DNA of 21,293 bases from a virus. The stretch lies in IMG/VR virus record IMGVR_UViG_3300035034_000419, positions 1 through 21,293 of that record; one strand, 5' to 3'. Numbering within the stretch: the first letter of the stretch is position 1; every line of letters starts with the position of its first letter. The position numbers and the translations under genes are program-made. The notes beneath the pieces are model-generated. The model was not told the origin of the DNA, made no database searches, and saw only the letters and a list, made by a program, of their open reading frames with translations. Of this stretch, positions 1-8,532 are shown one piece after another.

Positions 1-1295
1 CAAATGGTTTAACAAAGGTATTTAAGAGAGTAATAACAACATCTGATATTAAACCATTTTTGGAAATAATCTTACCAGATGATAATATTATATCGGTTGA
101 TTCTGTTATAACACTAGATGGTACAAATTTTGTAACTACACCTACTTATGATAAATTTTTGAATTTAAATAATAAATGGTTTGAAATGGATGCTTTGGCT
201 GAAGATAAGATTTTTATTGAGGATTCTTCTTCAATATCAGACAATGCTGGTGTTAGACCAGGTAAATGGATTAAAACATCCAAAAAATTCATAAGAGAAT
301 ATACTGATTTAGGTTTTACAAAAGTTATTTTTGGTTCTGGAACTCAAGATGTTAGTAGTCTTTCAGATTTTGATACAAATCCATCATTGGTTAATCAAAT
401 TGGTAATTTTATTAATAATATGTCATTAGGTATAACACCTAAAGCAAATACTACTATGTTTATTAAATACAGAGTTGGTGGTGGTGCTGATACAAATCTA
501 GGACCAAACACTATAAATAGTGTTGGTATTTTAAATATGGATGTTAACGGTCCAAATAATATAATTAATCAAAGTGTTAAAGGTTCATTAAAGGTTAATA
601 ATTTATTCCCAGCTATTGGTGGTAAGAATAGTCCTAGTATTGAGGAAGTTAGAAATATGGTTAGATATAATTTTTCAGCTCAAAATAGAGCGGTAACGAT
701 TAAAGACTATCAAACTAAAATAGCACAAATACCAGGTAAATTTGGAGCTCCATTTAGAAATGGTGTATTTGAAGAGCAAAACAAAGTTAAGGTGTATATC
801 TTAAGTTTAGATTCCAACAGCAAATTAAGTAATCAATTAACAAGTACACTTAAACAAAATATAAGTAATTATTTAGCTGACTATAGAATGTTAAACGATT
901 ATGTTCAAATTGCTGATGGTAGAATCATTAATTTATCATTAGAAATAGATTTGATGGTAGATAAAAAAGTTTCACAATCACAAATCCAAGCACAAGTTAT
1001 TCAAGAAGTTACAAATTTCTTTGATATAAATAAATTTGATATGGGTGATAATATTTATATCTCTCCTTTGATGGAAACTATAAATAATGTAGGTGGTGTA
1101 CTTAACTTGATTGATTTAAGAGTTTATAATAAAGTTGGTAACGGCCTTTATAGTATGAATGAGATTTCACAAATATACGCTGATACACAATCTAGAATGA
1201 TAGACCTAAGTGATAATAATACATTATTCGGTGAAGCTACATCTATGTTTGAAATTAAGTTACCAAATAAAGATATTTTGGTTAGGGTTAAATAA
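1..1295 (+). CDS. Baseplate wedge protein, T4 gp6 / baseplate-J type (5' end missing)
   Basis: The reading frame is open from position 3 to the TAA at 1293-1295, giving 430 residues with no stop before the left edge. A TTG at position 60 could be taken as a start, but in-frame codons upstream (NGLTKVFKR...) look like normal coding sequence, so the gene is cut by the window. Two blocks resemble the gp6/Baseplate_J family: a glycine-rich stretch near 465-510 (YRVGGGADTNLGPNT) and the segment near 680-750 (RAVTIKDYQTKIAQIPGKFG), followed by an alpha/beta C-terminal domain ending GNGLY. In T4, gp6 (660 aa) dimers form the inner ring of the baseplate and join neighbouring wedges; that role is carried over by inference. 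Long uncharacterised structural genes follow directly. The family call is from motif recognition, not a search. Confidence 0.72.
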   Translation, partial: NGLTKVFKRVITTSDIKPFLEIILPDDNIISVDSVITLDGTNFVTTPTYDKFLNLNNKWFEMDALAEDKIFIEDSSSISDNAGVRPGKWIKTSKKFIREYTDLGFTKVIFGSGTQDVSSLSDFDTNPSLVNQIGNFINNMSLGITPKANTTMFIKYRVGGGADTNLGPNTINSVGILNMDVNGPNNIINQSVKGSLKVNNLFPAIGGKNSPSIEEVRNMVRYNFSAQNRAVTIKDYQTKIAQIPGKFGAPFRNGVFEEQNKVKVYILSLDSNSKLSNQLTSTLKQNISNYLADYRMLNDYVQIADGRIINLSLEIDLMVDKKVSQSQIQAQVIQEVTNFFDINKFDMGDNIYISPLMETINNVGGVLNLIDLRVYNKVGNGLYSMNEISQIYADTQSRMIDLSDNNTLFGEATSMFEIKLPNKDILVRVK

Positions 1296-1340
1296 CCTTT
1301 ATTTAGTTATAAATTATTAGTATTATTAAATAAAAAAAAT

Positions 1341-1676
1341 ATGGGTTGTAATTGTAAAAAAGAAAGTGTTTCAGAAAACGATGATAATGTTAAATCATTT
1401 AAGTTCTCAATATCTAAAATAATTGAATATACTGTAAGGGTATTTGGATTTTTAGTGTCATTAATTATAACACCAGTTATTTTACTTATTGTTATTTGGT
1501 TTATGTTTAAAATGTTAGTCTTAAATCAAAACTTTGACTTAAAGGAAACATTTAAGAAATACTTAAAAGTTGGTGATAGTGATAATAACGATGATGATGA
1601 TGATGACGATTACGATGATGACGATGAAGATACCTTAATGATGGAGGTTGATACCATAAGAAGAGAAAAAGATTAA
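1341..1676 (+). CDS. Small single-span membrane protein with N-terminal MGCNC and Asp-rich tail
   Basis: I do not recognise this 111-residue protein. It starts MGCNCKK, with two cysteines in the first five residues, then has a short polar region and one strongly hydrophobic segment at about residues 34-60 (FGFLVSLIITPVILLIVIWF) that should span a membrane. The C-terminal half is soluble and very acidic: residues 84-97 are almost all Asp (nt 1590-1631, GAT/GAC repeats), followed by a mixed charged end. It sits between the wedge gene and the 1411-aa structural gene in the same orientation, so it is probably co-expressed late. Possible roles are a membrane-associated assembly factor, a holin-like or superinfection protein, or a minor virion part; nothing decides among them. 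The acidic tail differs from the usual basic holin tail. The leader is A-rich (AAATAAAAAAAAT before ATG) with no Shine-Dalgarno motif. Confidence 0.75.
   Translation: MGCNCKKESVSENDDNVKSFKFSISKIIEYTVRVFGFLVSLIITPVILLIVIWFMFKMLVLNQNFDLKETFKKYLKVGDSDNNDDDDDDDYDDDDEDTLMMEVDTIRREKD
1590..1631 (+). repeat. GAT/GAC codon repeat (poly-Asp)
   Basis: Inside the 111-aa gene, 14 codons are GAT or GAC apart from one TAC and one GAA. Such triplet repeats can change copy number by replication slippage without breaking the frame. Acidic runs can also bind divalent cations, but that is speculative here. Confidence 0.7.
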
Positions 1677-1683
1677 ATAATAT

Positions 1684-4600
1684 ATGTCAGAAACAATTAG
1701 AATAAGAACAACACCAGATGGTGTTGATAAATACCTTAAAGTTAAAGTAGAACAAGAATTTGATTTTATTGAGACACTATCTATGAAGATAACTCAAGAA
1801 GAAGCTTATAGAAATTTTTGTTCAGATTATGGTGTTGTAGTAGGTAGGGTTAATATCAACTCTGGATTCGGTGTTCCGAATGCTAAGGTTAGTATTTTTA
1901 TACCTATAGACGATATTGATAAAGAAGATTCTGAGATAAAAGGTTTTTACCCTTATGAAATTATTTCTGATTCAAATTCTGACGGTATTAGATATAATCT
2001 ATTACCAAAAACAAACGAGACTGATAATGAATGTTTCACACCAATAGGCACGTTTCCATCTAAACGAGAAATATTAGATAATTCAGAAATAGATGACATT
2101 TATTGTAAGTATTATAAATTTACAACAACAACAAATCATGCTGGAGATTTTATGTTGTTCGGTGTACCATTGGGTAATTATACAGTACATGTAGATGCTG
2201 ATATATCCGATATAGGTATAGCATCACAAAGACCTTATGATATGATTTCACAAGGTACACCAGAAAAAATATTTGAATCACCTACCAAATTCAAGGGTGG
2301 TACTAATTTAGATAAACTTGTACAAATAAAATCGGCAAATATAGGTGTAAATGTGCAACCTTTTTGGGGTGATTCTGAAACATGTGAGATTGGTATTAAT
2401 AGATTAGATATAAACTTAAACTATAATATTACACCTTCAGCTATTTTTGTTGGTAGTATTTTTGGAGATTCGGAAAAACACAGTGTTAATAAACAATGTA
2501 GACCTAGAAATAAAATGGGTGAACTATGTGACCAAGTTACCTCTCAAGGTAGTATTAATATGATTAGAGAGACTATTGATGGTAATATTGAAGATTATGA
2601 CGTTGAAGGTGGTAGAGTAATTGACGATGATGGAAATTGGTCATATCAAATACCAATGAATTTAGATTATGTAGTAACAAATGAGTTTGGTGATTTAATC
2701 CCTTCAGATAACCCAAATATAGGTATTCCAACTAAATCAAATGTTAGATTTAAAGTAGGAATGGATGAAACTGGTGGTGAAGGTAGATTAAGGACTAGAG
2801 CTAAATTTTTAGTTCCTCACAACCCTAACAATAGTAGTGAAATTGATTATGAATTTGGTCCTAAGACTAAAAAAGGTAGTTTAAGGTCTTTATATTGGAA
2901 TAAGATTTATTCGGTATCAAGTTTCATTCCAAGGTATCAAGGTAATAAATTAAATAATAGAGCATTTACTGGTATTAAAAATGTTGATGATTGCGTTGGT
3001 GATAAAACACCGTTTCCATATAATAAAATATCTAGTGATTCTAATCCTATATTTTTTATTATATGTTTATTAATGCAGATTATAGCTGCTATAATAACAG
3101 TTATAAATACTATTTTAATCCCAGTACTTAATGTTGTTATGACAATACTTAATGCAGTATTAAAAGTTATAGGTAAAATAATATATGCTATTGGTGGAAT
3201 AATTTCGGCATTCACAAAAAAAAAACGATGTGATTTCTCAATATCAAATAATGTCCCATGTGATGATTTTGATGATATAATAGACTATATACCTTGTATT
3301 TATATTGCTTGTCCAAGTGATGGTAATCAAAATTTTGCACCAGGTTGTAGAAAAGATAGTAAAGGTTTAGATACAGCATATGAAAAAATTGGATGTACTG
3401 ACTGTATACATTATCCAGGTGATGAGGATGGACACACATCATTAAATACTGGTCTATCTGATTGTATAGCAGCATCATTAGCTGACACGCTTAATGTATA
3501 TAGTTTAGATTTTTATAACGACTGGATTAATGGTTCTTTATATAGTTACTTACTTAAATATAAGAAAAAGAAAAGGGGTAAAGAAAAATTCTGTGAATAT
3601 GATTGTAATGGTTTCGATGGTGAACCTACATATACTGGTGTAGATGGTAATAATAATGATATTGGTGATAATAGATGTCATAATAATTTCTTATTAGATA
3701 CTGGATACGATGATGGTGATGATTCTCAGAAATTAACATATGATAGTGGTCGTATTAGTGAGGGATTAATTAAAAAAGTTGAAACCTTCTTTAAGGGTAA
3801 AAAAGTGAGTGAAGAATTTTACTATGCTGCATCCACACATTATGCAAACTATAAATTATTTGCAACTGAAATAATTAATTTAGGTTCAGTGTTAAATTGT
3901 GATTGGCAAGGTATTCCCAAATTACAAGAAAATTTAATACCAACAACTTATAAAATTCCACCAATAATAGCTGAATTAGAAGATGATGATATTAGTAAAA
4001 AAATAGTTAGTGGTATGGTAGATATAGGTGGTGATTCTTCTTTTGGTATAATATTCGACATAAACTGCCTAGGTGTACATTCTAATTATAGACAAATATT
4101 AAATATTAGACACCAATGTGAATTCGGTGTAGATTTAGATGAAGAATTAGAATTTGGTGGTAATACTATAGGTATTAAAGGTTTTTTAGATTTTACAAAT
4201 ATTGATGATGATAGTGGTAAACTATTTAGAGATGTATTTTTTGGTTTAAATCAAAACCCAAATACATCAACACTTACATTACCATCTAACGGTTATTCTA
4301 CAAATTTTAATACTGTAAGTTTAGGGACATATGATTTTAATAGTTCAAGTCAAAATGGTGTTGATTACGTTAATTTTAGAGGTTTTGGTGGTAAAAATGT
4401 ATTTACACAACCAAAACATTCTTATTTCTTCTATTTTGGTGTAAAACCAGGTTCTTCAGCTATTGATAAGATGAATCAAAAGTTTTTTACGACTTGTAAA
4501 CCATTAGTATCACTAGAATTTAATATAATTGCAACATCAGTTGCTGCAACACAAGTTTTATCTACTGGTTCAATAACATTTCAAATTGTTTCTGGTGTAG

Positions 4601-5919
4601 GACCATTTACATACACTGTTAGTGGGCCAAGTAATTATATTAATAACAGTGATACTACAACAAATGGTTCATTAATAGTTAATTTAAGTGGTTTAGAGGT
4701 TGGTTTATATACGATAACATGTATTGATAATACTGGACGTGAGATATCACAAGAAATAACTGTAAACGGAGCACCAAAACTATACGCTATAGCATCAATT
4801 AGTAAAAATTGTTCATCAGAGCAAGCTAATGATGGTGAAATAACTATAAACTCAATTGGTGGTGGTTCTGGAACATGGACATACCAACTATTTAGAAGTA
4901 ACGGTACAACAGTAAATGCATCACCATCACCAATAAATATAACACCTTTAATTATAGGTGGTTTATCTAAGGATATTGATTCAGATGGTTCAACAACACC
5001 ATACTATGGTTATAAAATAGTTATTAATGATAGCAATGGTGAAACAATAACAATAAACGATTTAATATTAGATGCACCACTTGCAATGGTTGCAACATCA
5101 GTTGTGGTAAATAATGTTTGTTACAATAGTAAAAATGGTTCAATCGCTATAACTATAAATGGTGGTACAAGACCATATACTTTTACGACTCAATCACCAC
5201 CAGATACTTTAGAGGAAACACCACTCGGAAATTATGCTAGTTTCCGAAACTTATCATCTGGTTCATACACAACAACGGTTGTTGATTCTTTAGGTGAAAC
5301 GACATCGGTAATTAATATAGTTACAACAAATAACCCAAAGTTAATGATTCAAAATGCAGATTCATCATTGATGAATAAACAATGTAGTACTACTAATCAT
5401 TCAATACCTTTTATTGTACCAACTGGTGCTATAAATGGTAAAGTATATGTTAGCTATTCATTTGATGATGAAAATAATTTCTCTACTTTACTTGAATTAG
5501 ATTATGTAAATTCTTCAACACCGATGTATATAACAATACCTAAAGATTTGTTTGATAATTATATAAATATAAAAATTAATAATGCTGATGGTACTTGTAG
5601 TAGTAACCCAATAGTAATAAGATTATCAGATATAGAATTACCTCCAGTATCTTTATCTACAAATACAACTGGTATTTTAGGTAGTAAAGTAATTTATGGT
5701 AATGATGTAAGATTTAAATTTAATATTAGTCATCTAGAAACTGGATATACTAGTAGATTACCATACAACCTATCCTACACAGTAAACGGTGGTCCAATTC
5801 AAACAGCTACAATAACATCAAATAGACAATTAATTATTGGTGATGTTTCAGATACTGTAGCCAACATAAATATGACAATCACAGATAAATTTGGTTGTAC
5901 TTACACAACAAATATGTAA
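1684..5919 (+). CDS. Large virion protein (probable baseplate/tail) with hydrophobic core segment and SprB/Ig-like repeats
   Basis: A 1411-residue protein of mosaic structure. About residues 45-180 resemble a carboxypeptidase-regulatory (CnaB-like) fold: a VVVGRVNINSGFGVPNAKV strand pair and, after an insertion, AGDFMLFGVPLGNYTVHVDA. Residues 456-510 are an unbroken hydrophobic stretch, followed by KKKRC encoded by ten consecutive A bases. About 515-870 is cysteine-rich and contains NDWINGSLYSYLLKYKKK. Residues 944-1218 hold three roughly 86-100-residue units of SprB/PKD-like type (for example GSIAITINGGTRPYTFT), and the rest is beta-rich. It lies two genes after the gp6-like gene, where T4 has gp7, another long wedge protein, so a baseplate-periphery or host-contact role is likely but inferred. 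No signal peptide is seen at MSETIRIRTT. It starts 7 nt after the previous stop. Confidence 0.6.
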   Translation: MSETIRIRTTPDGVDKYLKVKVEQEFDFIETLSMKITQEEAYRNFCSDYGVVVGRVNINSGFGVPNAKVSIFIPIDDIDKEDSEIKGFYPYEIISDSNSDGIRYNLLPKTNETDNECFTPIGTFPSKREILDNSEIDDIYCKYYKFTTTTNHAGDFMLFGVPLGNYTVHVDADISDIGIASQRPYDMISQGTPEKIFESPTKFKGGTNLDKLVQIKSANIGVNVQPFWGDSETCEIGINRLDINLNYNITPSAIFVGSIFGDSEKHSVNKQCRPRNKMGELCDQVTSQGSINMIRETIDGNIEDYDVEGGRVIDDDGNWSYQIPMNLDYVVTNEFGDLIPSDNPNIGIPTKSNVRFKVGMDETGGEGRLRTRAKFLVPHNPNNSSEIDYEFGPKTKKGSLRSLYWNKIYSVSSFIPRYQGNKLNNRAFTGIKNVDDCVGDKTPFPYNKISSDSNPIFFIICLLMQIIAAIITVINTILIPVLNVVMTILNAVLKVIGKIIYAIGGIISAFTKKKRCDFSISNNVPCDDFDDIIDYIPCIYIACPSDGNQNFAPGCRKDSKGLDTAYEKIGCTDCIHYPGDEDGHTSLNTGLSDCIAASLADTLNVYSLDFYNDWINGSLYSYLLKYKKKKRGKEKFCEYDCNGFDGEPTYTGVDGNNNDIGDNRCHNNFLLDTGYDDGDDSQKLTYDSGRISEGLIKKVETFFKGKKVSEEFYYAASTHYANYKLFATEIINLGSVLNCDWQGIPKLQENLIPTTYKIPPIIAELEDDDISKKIVSGMVDIGGDSSFGIIFDINCLGVHSNYRQILNIRHQCEFGVDLDEELEFGGNTIGIKGFLDFTNIDDDSGKLFRDVFFGLNQNPNTSTLTLPSNGYSTNFNTVSLGTYDFNSSSQNGVDYVNFRGFGGKNVFTQPKHSYFFYFGVKPGSSAIDKMNQKFFTTCKPLVSLEFNIIATSVAATQVLSTGSITFQIVSGVGPFTYTVSGPSNYINNSDTTTNGSLIVNLSGLEVGLYTITCIDNTGREISQEITVNGAPKLYAIASISKNCSSEQANDGEITINSIGGGSGTWTYQLFRSNGTTVNASPSPINITPLIIGGLSKDIDSDGSTTPYYGYKIVINDSNGETITINDLILDAPLAMVATSVVVNNVCYNSKNGSIAITINGGTRPYTFTTQSPPDTLEETPLGNYASFRNLSSGSYTTTVVDSLGETTSVINIVTTNNPKLMIQNADSSLMNKQCSTTNHSIPFIVPTGAINGKVYVSYSFDDENNFSTLLELDYVNSSTPMYITIPKDLFDNYINIKINNADGTCSSNPIVIRLSDIELPPVSLSTNTTGILGSKVIYGNDVRFKFNISHLETGYTSRLPYNLSYTVNGGPIQTATITSNRQLIIGDVSDTVANINMTITDKFGCTYTTNM
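3049..3213 (+). other. 55-residue hydrophobic segment inside the 1411-aa protein
   Basis: Codons 456-510 of the large virion protein read almost only Ile, Leu, Val, Phe, Ala, Met and Gly, with a few Asn/Thr/Lys. It begins PIFFIICLLMQIIAA and ends YAIGGIISAF. This is long enough for two membrane spans or an amphipathic hairpin and is bordered by basic residues (KKKR). Such segments are unusual in soluble tail proteins. Confidence 0.7.
3216..3225 (+). repeat. Ten-A homopolymer in coding sequence
   Basis: Positions 3216-3225 are ten consecutive A bases spelling the end of a Thr codon and three Lys codons, directly after the hydrophobic segment. A one-base insertion leads to ACG ATG TGA (stop within three codons). 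A one-base deletion reaches TAA after about twenty codons. Either change would truncate the protein near residue 516-532. Confidence 0.9.
4513..5340 (+). repeat. Three SprB/Ig-like protein repeats
   Basis: Three units begin near nt 4513, 4771 and 5074 (residues 944, 1030 and 1131). Each has the layout [N-terminal strand]...G-I-x-x-x-GG/G-x-G-P-[FWY]-T-[FY]...G-L/S-x-x-G-x-Y-x-[IV]-x-x-x-D-x-x-G. The third (VCYNSKNGSIAITINGGT) is the clearest match to the SprB repeat. They are diverged at DNA level, so they are old duplications, not recent ones. Confidence 0.6.
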
Positions 5920-5924
5920 TATAA

Positions 5925-7703
5925 ATGAGTAGTGAAAGAACACAACAAAGATTGAATTTAGAAACTTCAAAAAAATCGGTAAATAATGATACTTATTTAA
6001 AAATTAATTTAGAAAATACAAATAGGTTAATTCCAACCAATGAGATTTATAAAATAGTTGATGTTTCAGAAAGATTTAATATTGAGAGACAACGTAGTAA
6101 ATTTTATAGATTAATAGGTACAATTAACCCTACAATCTCAAATCCTTTATTTAATCTGAATGATTCTGTAATGAATAATAATTACACATGGGCTGGATTT
6201 AATTCTTATTATTTTTTGGACCAATCTTACCCTAAAGATAATAATAATATAGATGATACAGACTATACTTTTTCTACAGCTATTGATAGTGAACTTAAAG
6301 AACAAAATGGATGGTTTGGTTATACAAATCAAGACACTACTAAACCAAATAGTCTATGTAACTTCATTGATATGGAACCAAAAAGAGAAAGATTTAAATT
6401 TATACCAGATTTCACACCATATAATAACACAACTAATCTTAAATCTGTTAAAAATTGGGAATTAACAATAACTTATCCTTTTTCAACAGATAAAACACAT
6501 TCAATAGTTAATGGTGGTTTATTAATTGTAGAAACAAAAACAGTAATCGTTTCAACTAGAGAAATGGTAGGTATAGGAATGTACTGTAAACATAATTTAA
6601 AATCTGGTGATTCAGTTAGAGTTACTGGAACAAATGGTTTTGATGGTGAACATGTAGTGGTTAGGGTTGGTTTGGATAATGGTGATTTAAAAGAAAATTT
6701 CTTTGTTTTAAATTTATCACCAAACGGTTCTATTGGTGCTAATTCTAGAATTAGAAAAGTGATAAATGGTGTAGAATCTGAATATTATTTTAGAAAGTTT
6801 AAAAAAATTAAAACAAGAAATACTTTAGAGTTAGAACAAGATGATTATGATATATATAATCTTGCTTTTAGTCAAAACATCTTTAATGATGAAATAGCTC
6901 AATTTGTAATTAATGAGGATATAGATATTTCAGATATTGTAGATAATTTAGGTAGACCAGTAAGTGAAATTTATTTATCAATTATTAAGACTGATAGTAA
7001 TGGTTTATTTTCTAGAACATCATCTGGTATTGAATCACCATTTTTAACATCATATAATAACAACCCACCATCACACATTAAGGATATCCCAGTAATCAAT
7101 AAAATACACAATGGTATAACCTTACCATTTAATAGTTTTAAACCTTTAAATACGTCCGTAAGGGTATCAGATACTGATTTCTATGGTGATTTAGTTGAAT
7201 ATAATGAAATTATGTTACTAGAAACTGTATTATCTGATGTTCATCATAGATTTAACACATTAAATAGAGAATCTTCAGCTAGTTTAAATTATATAAATAA
7301 CCAATCATTAACACCAGACTTAGTGAATATAGATTTAGGTCCTAGACATGAAGGTTATGAGTATAAGGCTCATTATAAAATAAAAATAAGAGATTTTTCT
7401 AGTTATATCGAGGAAGGTGATAATTTTACTGTTGGTATACCAGATTACGCAGTAAATCTAGGTGATGGTAGAATTATTTGGAGAGATTTAATCGATATAG
7501 GTTTTAATGAAAGTGAATCTGAGGTATTGGATTACCCATTCTTAAATGGTTGTCACTATTTATATAATAACTTCTGTTTTAAATTAAAAAGACAAGACCC
7601 ATTTGCTATATGGGGTCTATACTATGGTAATTTTCCAGAAGACCCAGTTGGTGATAGGCTGACAGATAAATTTACTACTAATACTGAAGACGATGTTTGT
7701 TAA
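5925..7703 (+). CDS. Uncharacterised phage structural protein (592 aa)
   Basis: I do not recognise a named family. The protein is soluble, Asn/Asp/Ile-rich and probably beta-rich, without signal peptide or membrane segment. A polar N-terminus (about 1-60, SSERTQQRLNLETSKK) precedes a body with several short strands. The most distinctive part is near the C-terminus, about residues 516-580, rich in aromatics and Gly/Pro: IIWRDLIDIGFNE, LDYPFLNGCHYLYNNFCF and RQDPFAIWGLYYGNFPEDP. This dense aromatic block looks like a conserved interface. The gene starts 5 nt after the 1411-aa gene and its last 11 nt overlap the next gene, so the two are probably translationally coupled. Position within the structural cluster suggests a baseplate component. 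Confidence 0.6.
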   Translation: MSSERTQQRLNLETSKKSVNNDTYLKINLENTNRLIPTNEIYKIVDVSERFNIERQRSKFYRLIGTINPTISNPLFNLNDSVMNNNYTWAGFNSYYFLDQSYPKDNNNIDDTDYTFSTAIDSELKEQNGWFGYTNQDTTKPNSLCNFIDMEPKRERFKFIPDFTPYNNTTNLKSVKNWELTITYPFSTDKTHSIVNGGLLIVETKTVIVSTREMVGIGMYCKHNLKSGDSVRVTGTNGFDGEHVVVRVGLDNGDLKENFFVLNLSPNGSIGANSRIRKVINGVESEYYFRKFKKIKTRNTLELEQDDYDIYNLAFSQNIFNDEIAQFVINEDIDISDIVDNLGRPVSEIYLSIIKTDSNGLFSRTSSGIESPFLTSYNNNPPSHIKDIPVINKIHNGITLPFNSFKPLNTSVRVSDTDFYGDLVEYNEIMLLETVLSDVHHRFNTLNRESSASLNYINNQSLTPDLVNIDLGPRHEGYEYKAHYKIKIRDFSSYIEEGDNFTVGIPDYAVNLGDGRIIWRDLIDIGFNESESEVLDYPFLNGCHYLYNNFCFKLKRQDPFAIWGLYYGNFPEDPVGDRLTDKFTTNTEDDVC

Positions 7704-8532
7704 TAAAATTAAAATAAATATAAATACAATACTTTCTGGTGCAACAGCAACAACTGTTAATATTCCTATTACTATGACATCTGATAATGTTGATAATAGT
7801 GAATTAATACAAAAGGAGTTTATAGATGTTGGTGTTGAGAATTCAATTAATCCTATATTAGATTACGAGAAAGCTAGGTTTTCACCAGTTAATAGTAATA
7901 ACGATAATATGTTAACATTAATATATGATGTATTCTTATTAGATTCAAACCAATCATATGTTAACACATATGGTGATATTGGATTTACTAATGAAGATAT
8001 AAATAAAAGAAAAGAGTCTTTTAAAAACACATTATTAGATTTAAAGTTTTATGATACTGACAATCCATTAACACAAACTTTAATTAGTTTCACGACATTA
8101 TCTTCAGAACTTAATAGTTCTGACATATTACCAATTGGTGGTGTAGGTCAAACCAAACCAGCAAATGAAATACCAACTAATTTTGTTTTGGAAAATCCAT
8201 TAATTAGACCAAAAAGCCATAACGAAGGTTTTAATATTTACGGTTATAAATCACAATTAAATATAGGTGATTCAATGTATTTATATATGAGAGCTTCATT
8301 TAAAAACTCAAAAACTGGTAAAAGTGTTAATCTTATGGTTCAAAATTCAGCTTTATCTATTGATAAGTTGATACATGAATTATATACTAGATATAAACTA
8401 AGTAGAACATCTACTGGGTATTATTATGAGATTGATGATACATATAATGGTGATGGTTCGTCTAACTCGAATAACATAACTTATTCATCAGATATTGTAA
8501 CTATTAAACTTTACGAAATAAATGCATTATAA
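7693..8532 (+). CDS. Uncharacterised phage structural protein (279 aa)
   Basis: No family recognised. The ATG at 7693 lies inside the end of the preceding gene (11-nt overlap); the next in-frame ATG is 27 codons further on, after residues that look like a normal beta-strand start (KIKININTILSGA), so the upstream start is preferred. The central part, about residues 95-190, contains KNTLLDLKFYDTDNPLTQTL and a Gly/Pro-rich loop (ILPIGGVGQTKP), and the end reads as alternating strands. No membrane segment or catalytic motif is visible. The stop overlaps the next start as TAATG at 8530-8534. The tight coupling to its neighbours suggests that the products are needed in matched amounts in one virion sub-assembly. 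Confidence 0.6.
   Translation: MFVNKIKININTILSGATATTVNIPITMTSDNVDNSELIQKEFIDVGVENSINPILDYEKARFSPVNSNNDNMLTLIYDVFLLDSNQSYVNTYGDIGFTNEDINKRKESFKNTLLDLKFYDTDNPLTQTLISFTTLSSELNSSDILPIGGVGQTKPANEIPTNFVLENPLIRPKSHNEGFNIYGYKSQLNIGDSMYLYMRASFKNSKTGKSVNLMVQNSALSIDKLIHELYTRYKLSRTSTGYYYEIDDTYNGDGSSNSNNITYSSDIVTIKLYEINAL

Noticed and set aside
60-62. TTG at position 60 as the start of the gp6-like gene
   Set aside because: The same frame is open to the left edge with sensible coding sequence and no leader, so the gene simply begins outside the window.
1298-1334. Inverted repeat TTTATTTA / TAAATAAA in the gap before the 111-aa gene as a terminator
   Set aside because: Arms are eight A/T pairs around a loop of about 21 nt, with no GC content; too weak and too likely by chance.
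2937-3478. Minus-strand frames of 92 and 88 codons opposite the 1411-aa gene
   Set aside because: They are antisense shadows of a well-supported gene, with skewed composition (for example His/Tyr/Leu runs) mirroring the hydrophobic and GAT-rich codons on the + strand.
6253-6465. Overlapping 70-codon + strand frame inside the 592-aa gene
   Set aside because: Out-of-frame Ile/Leu-rich reading of the real gene, without leader or recognisable features.
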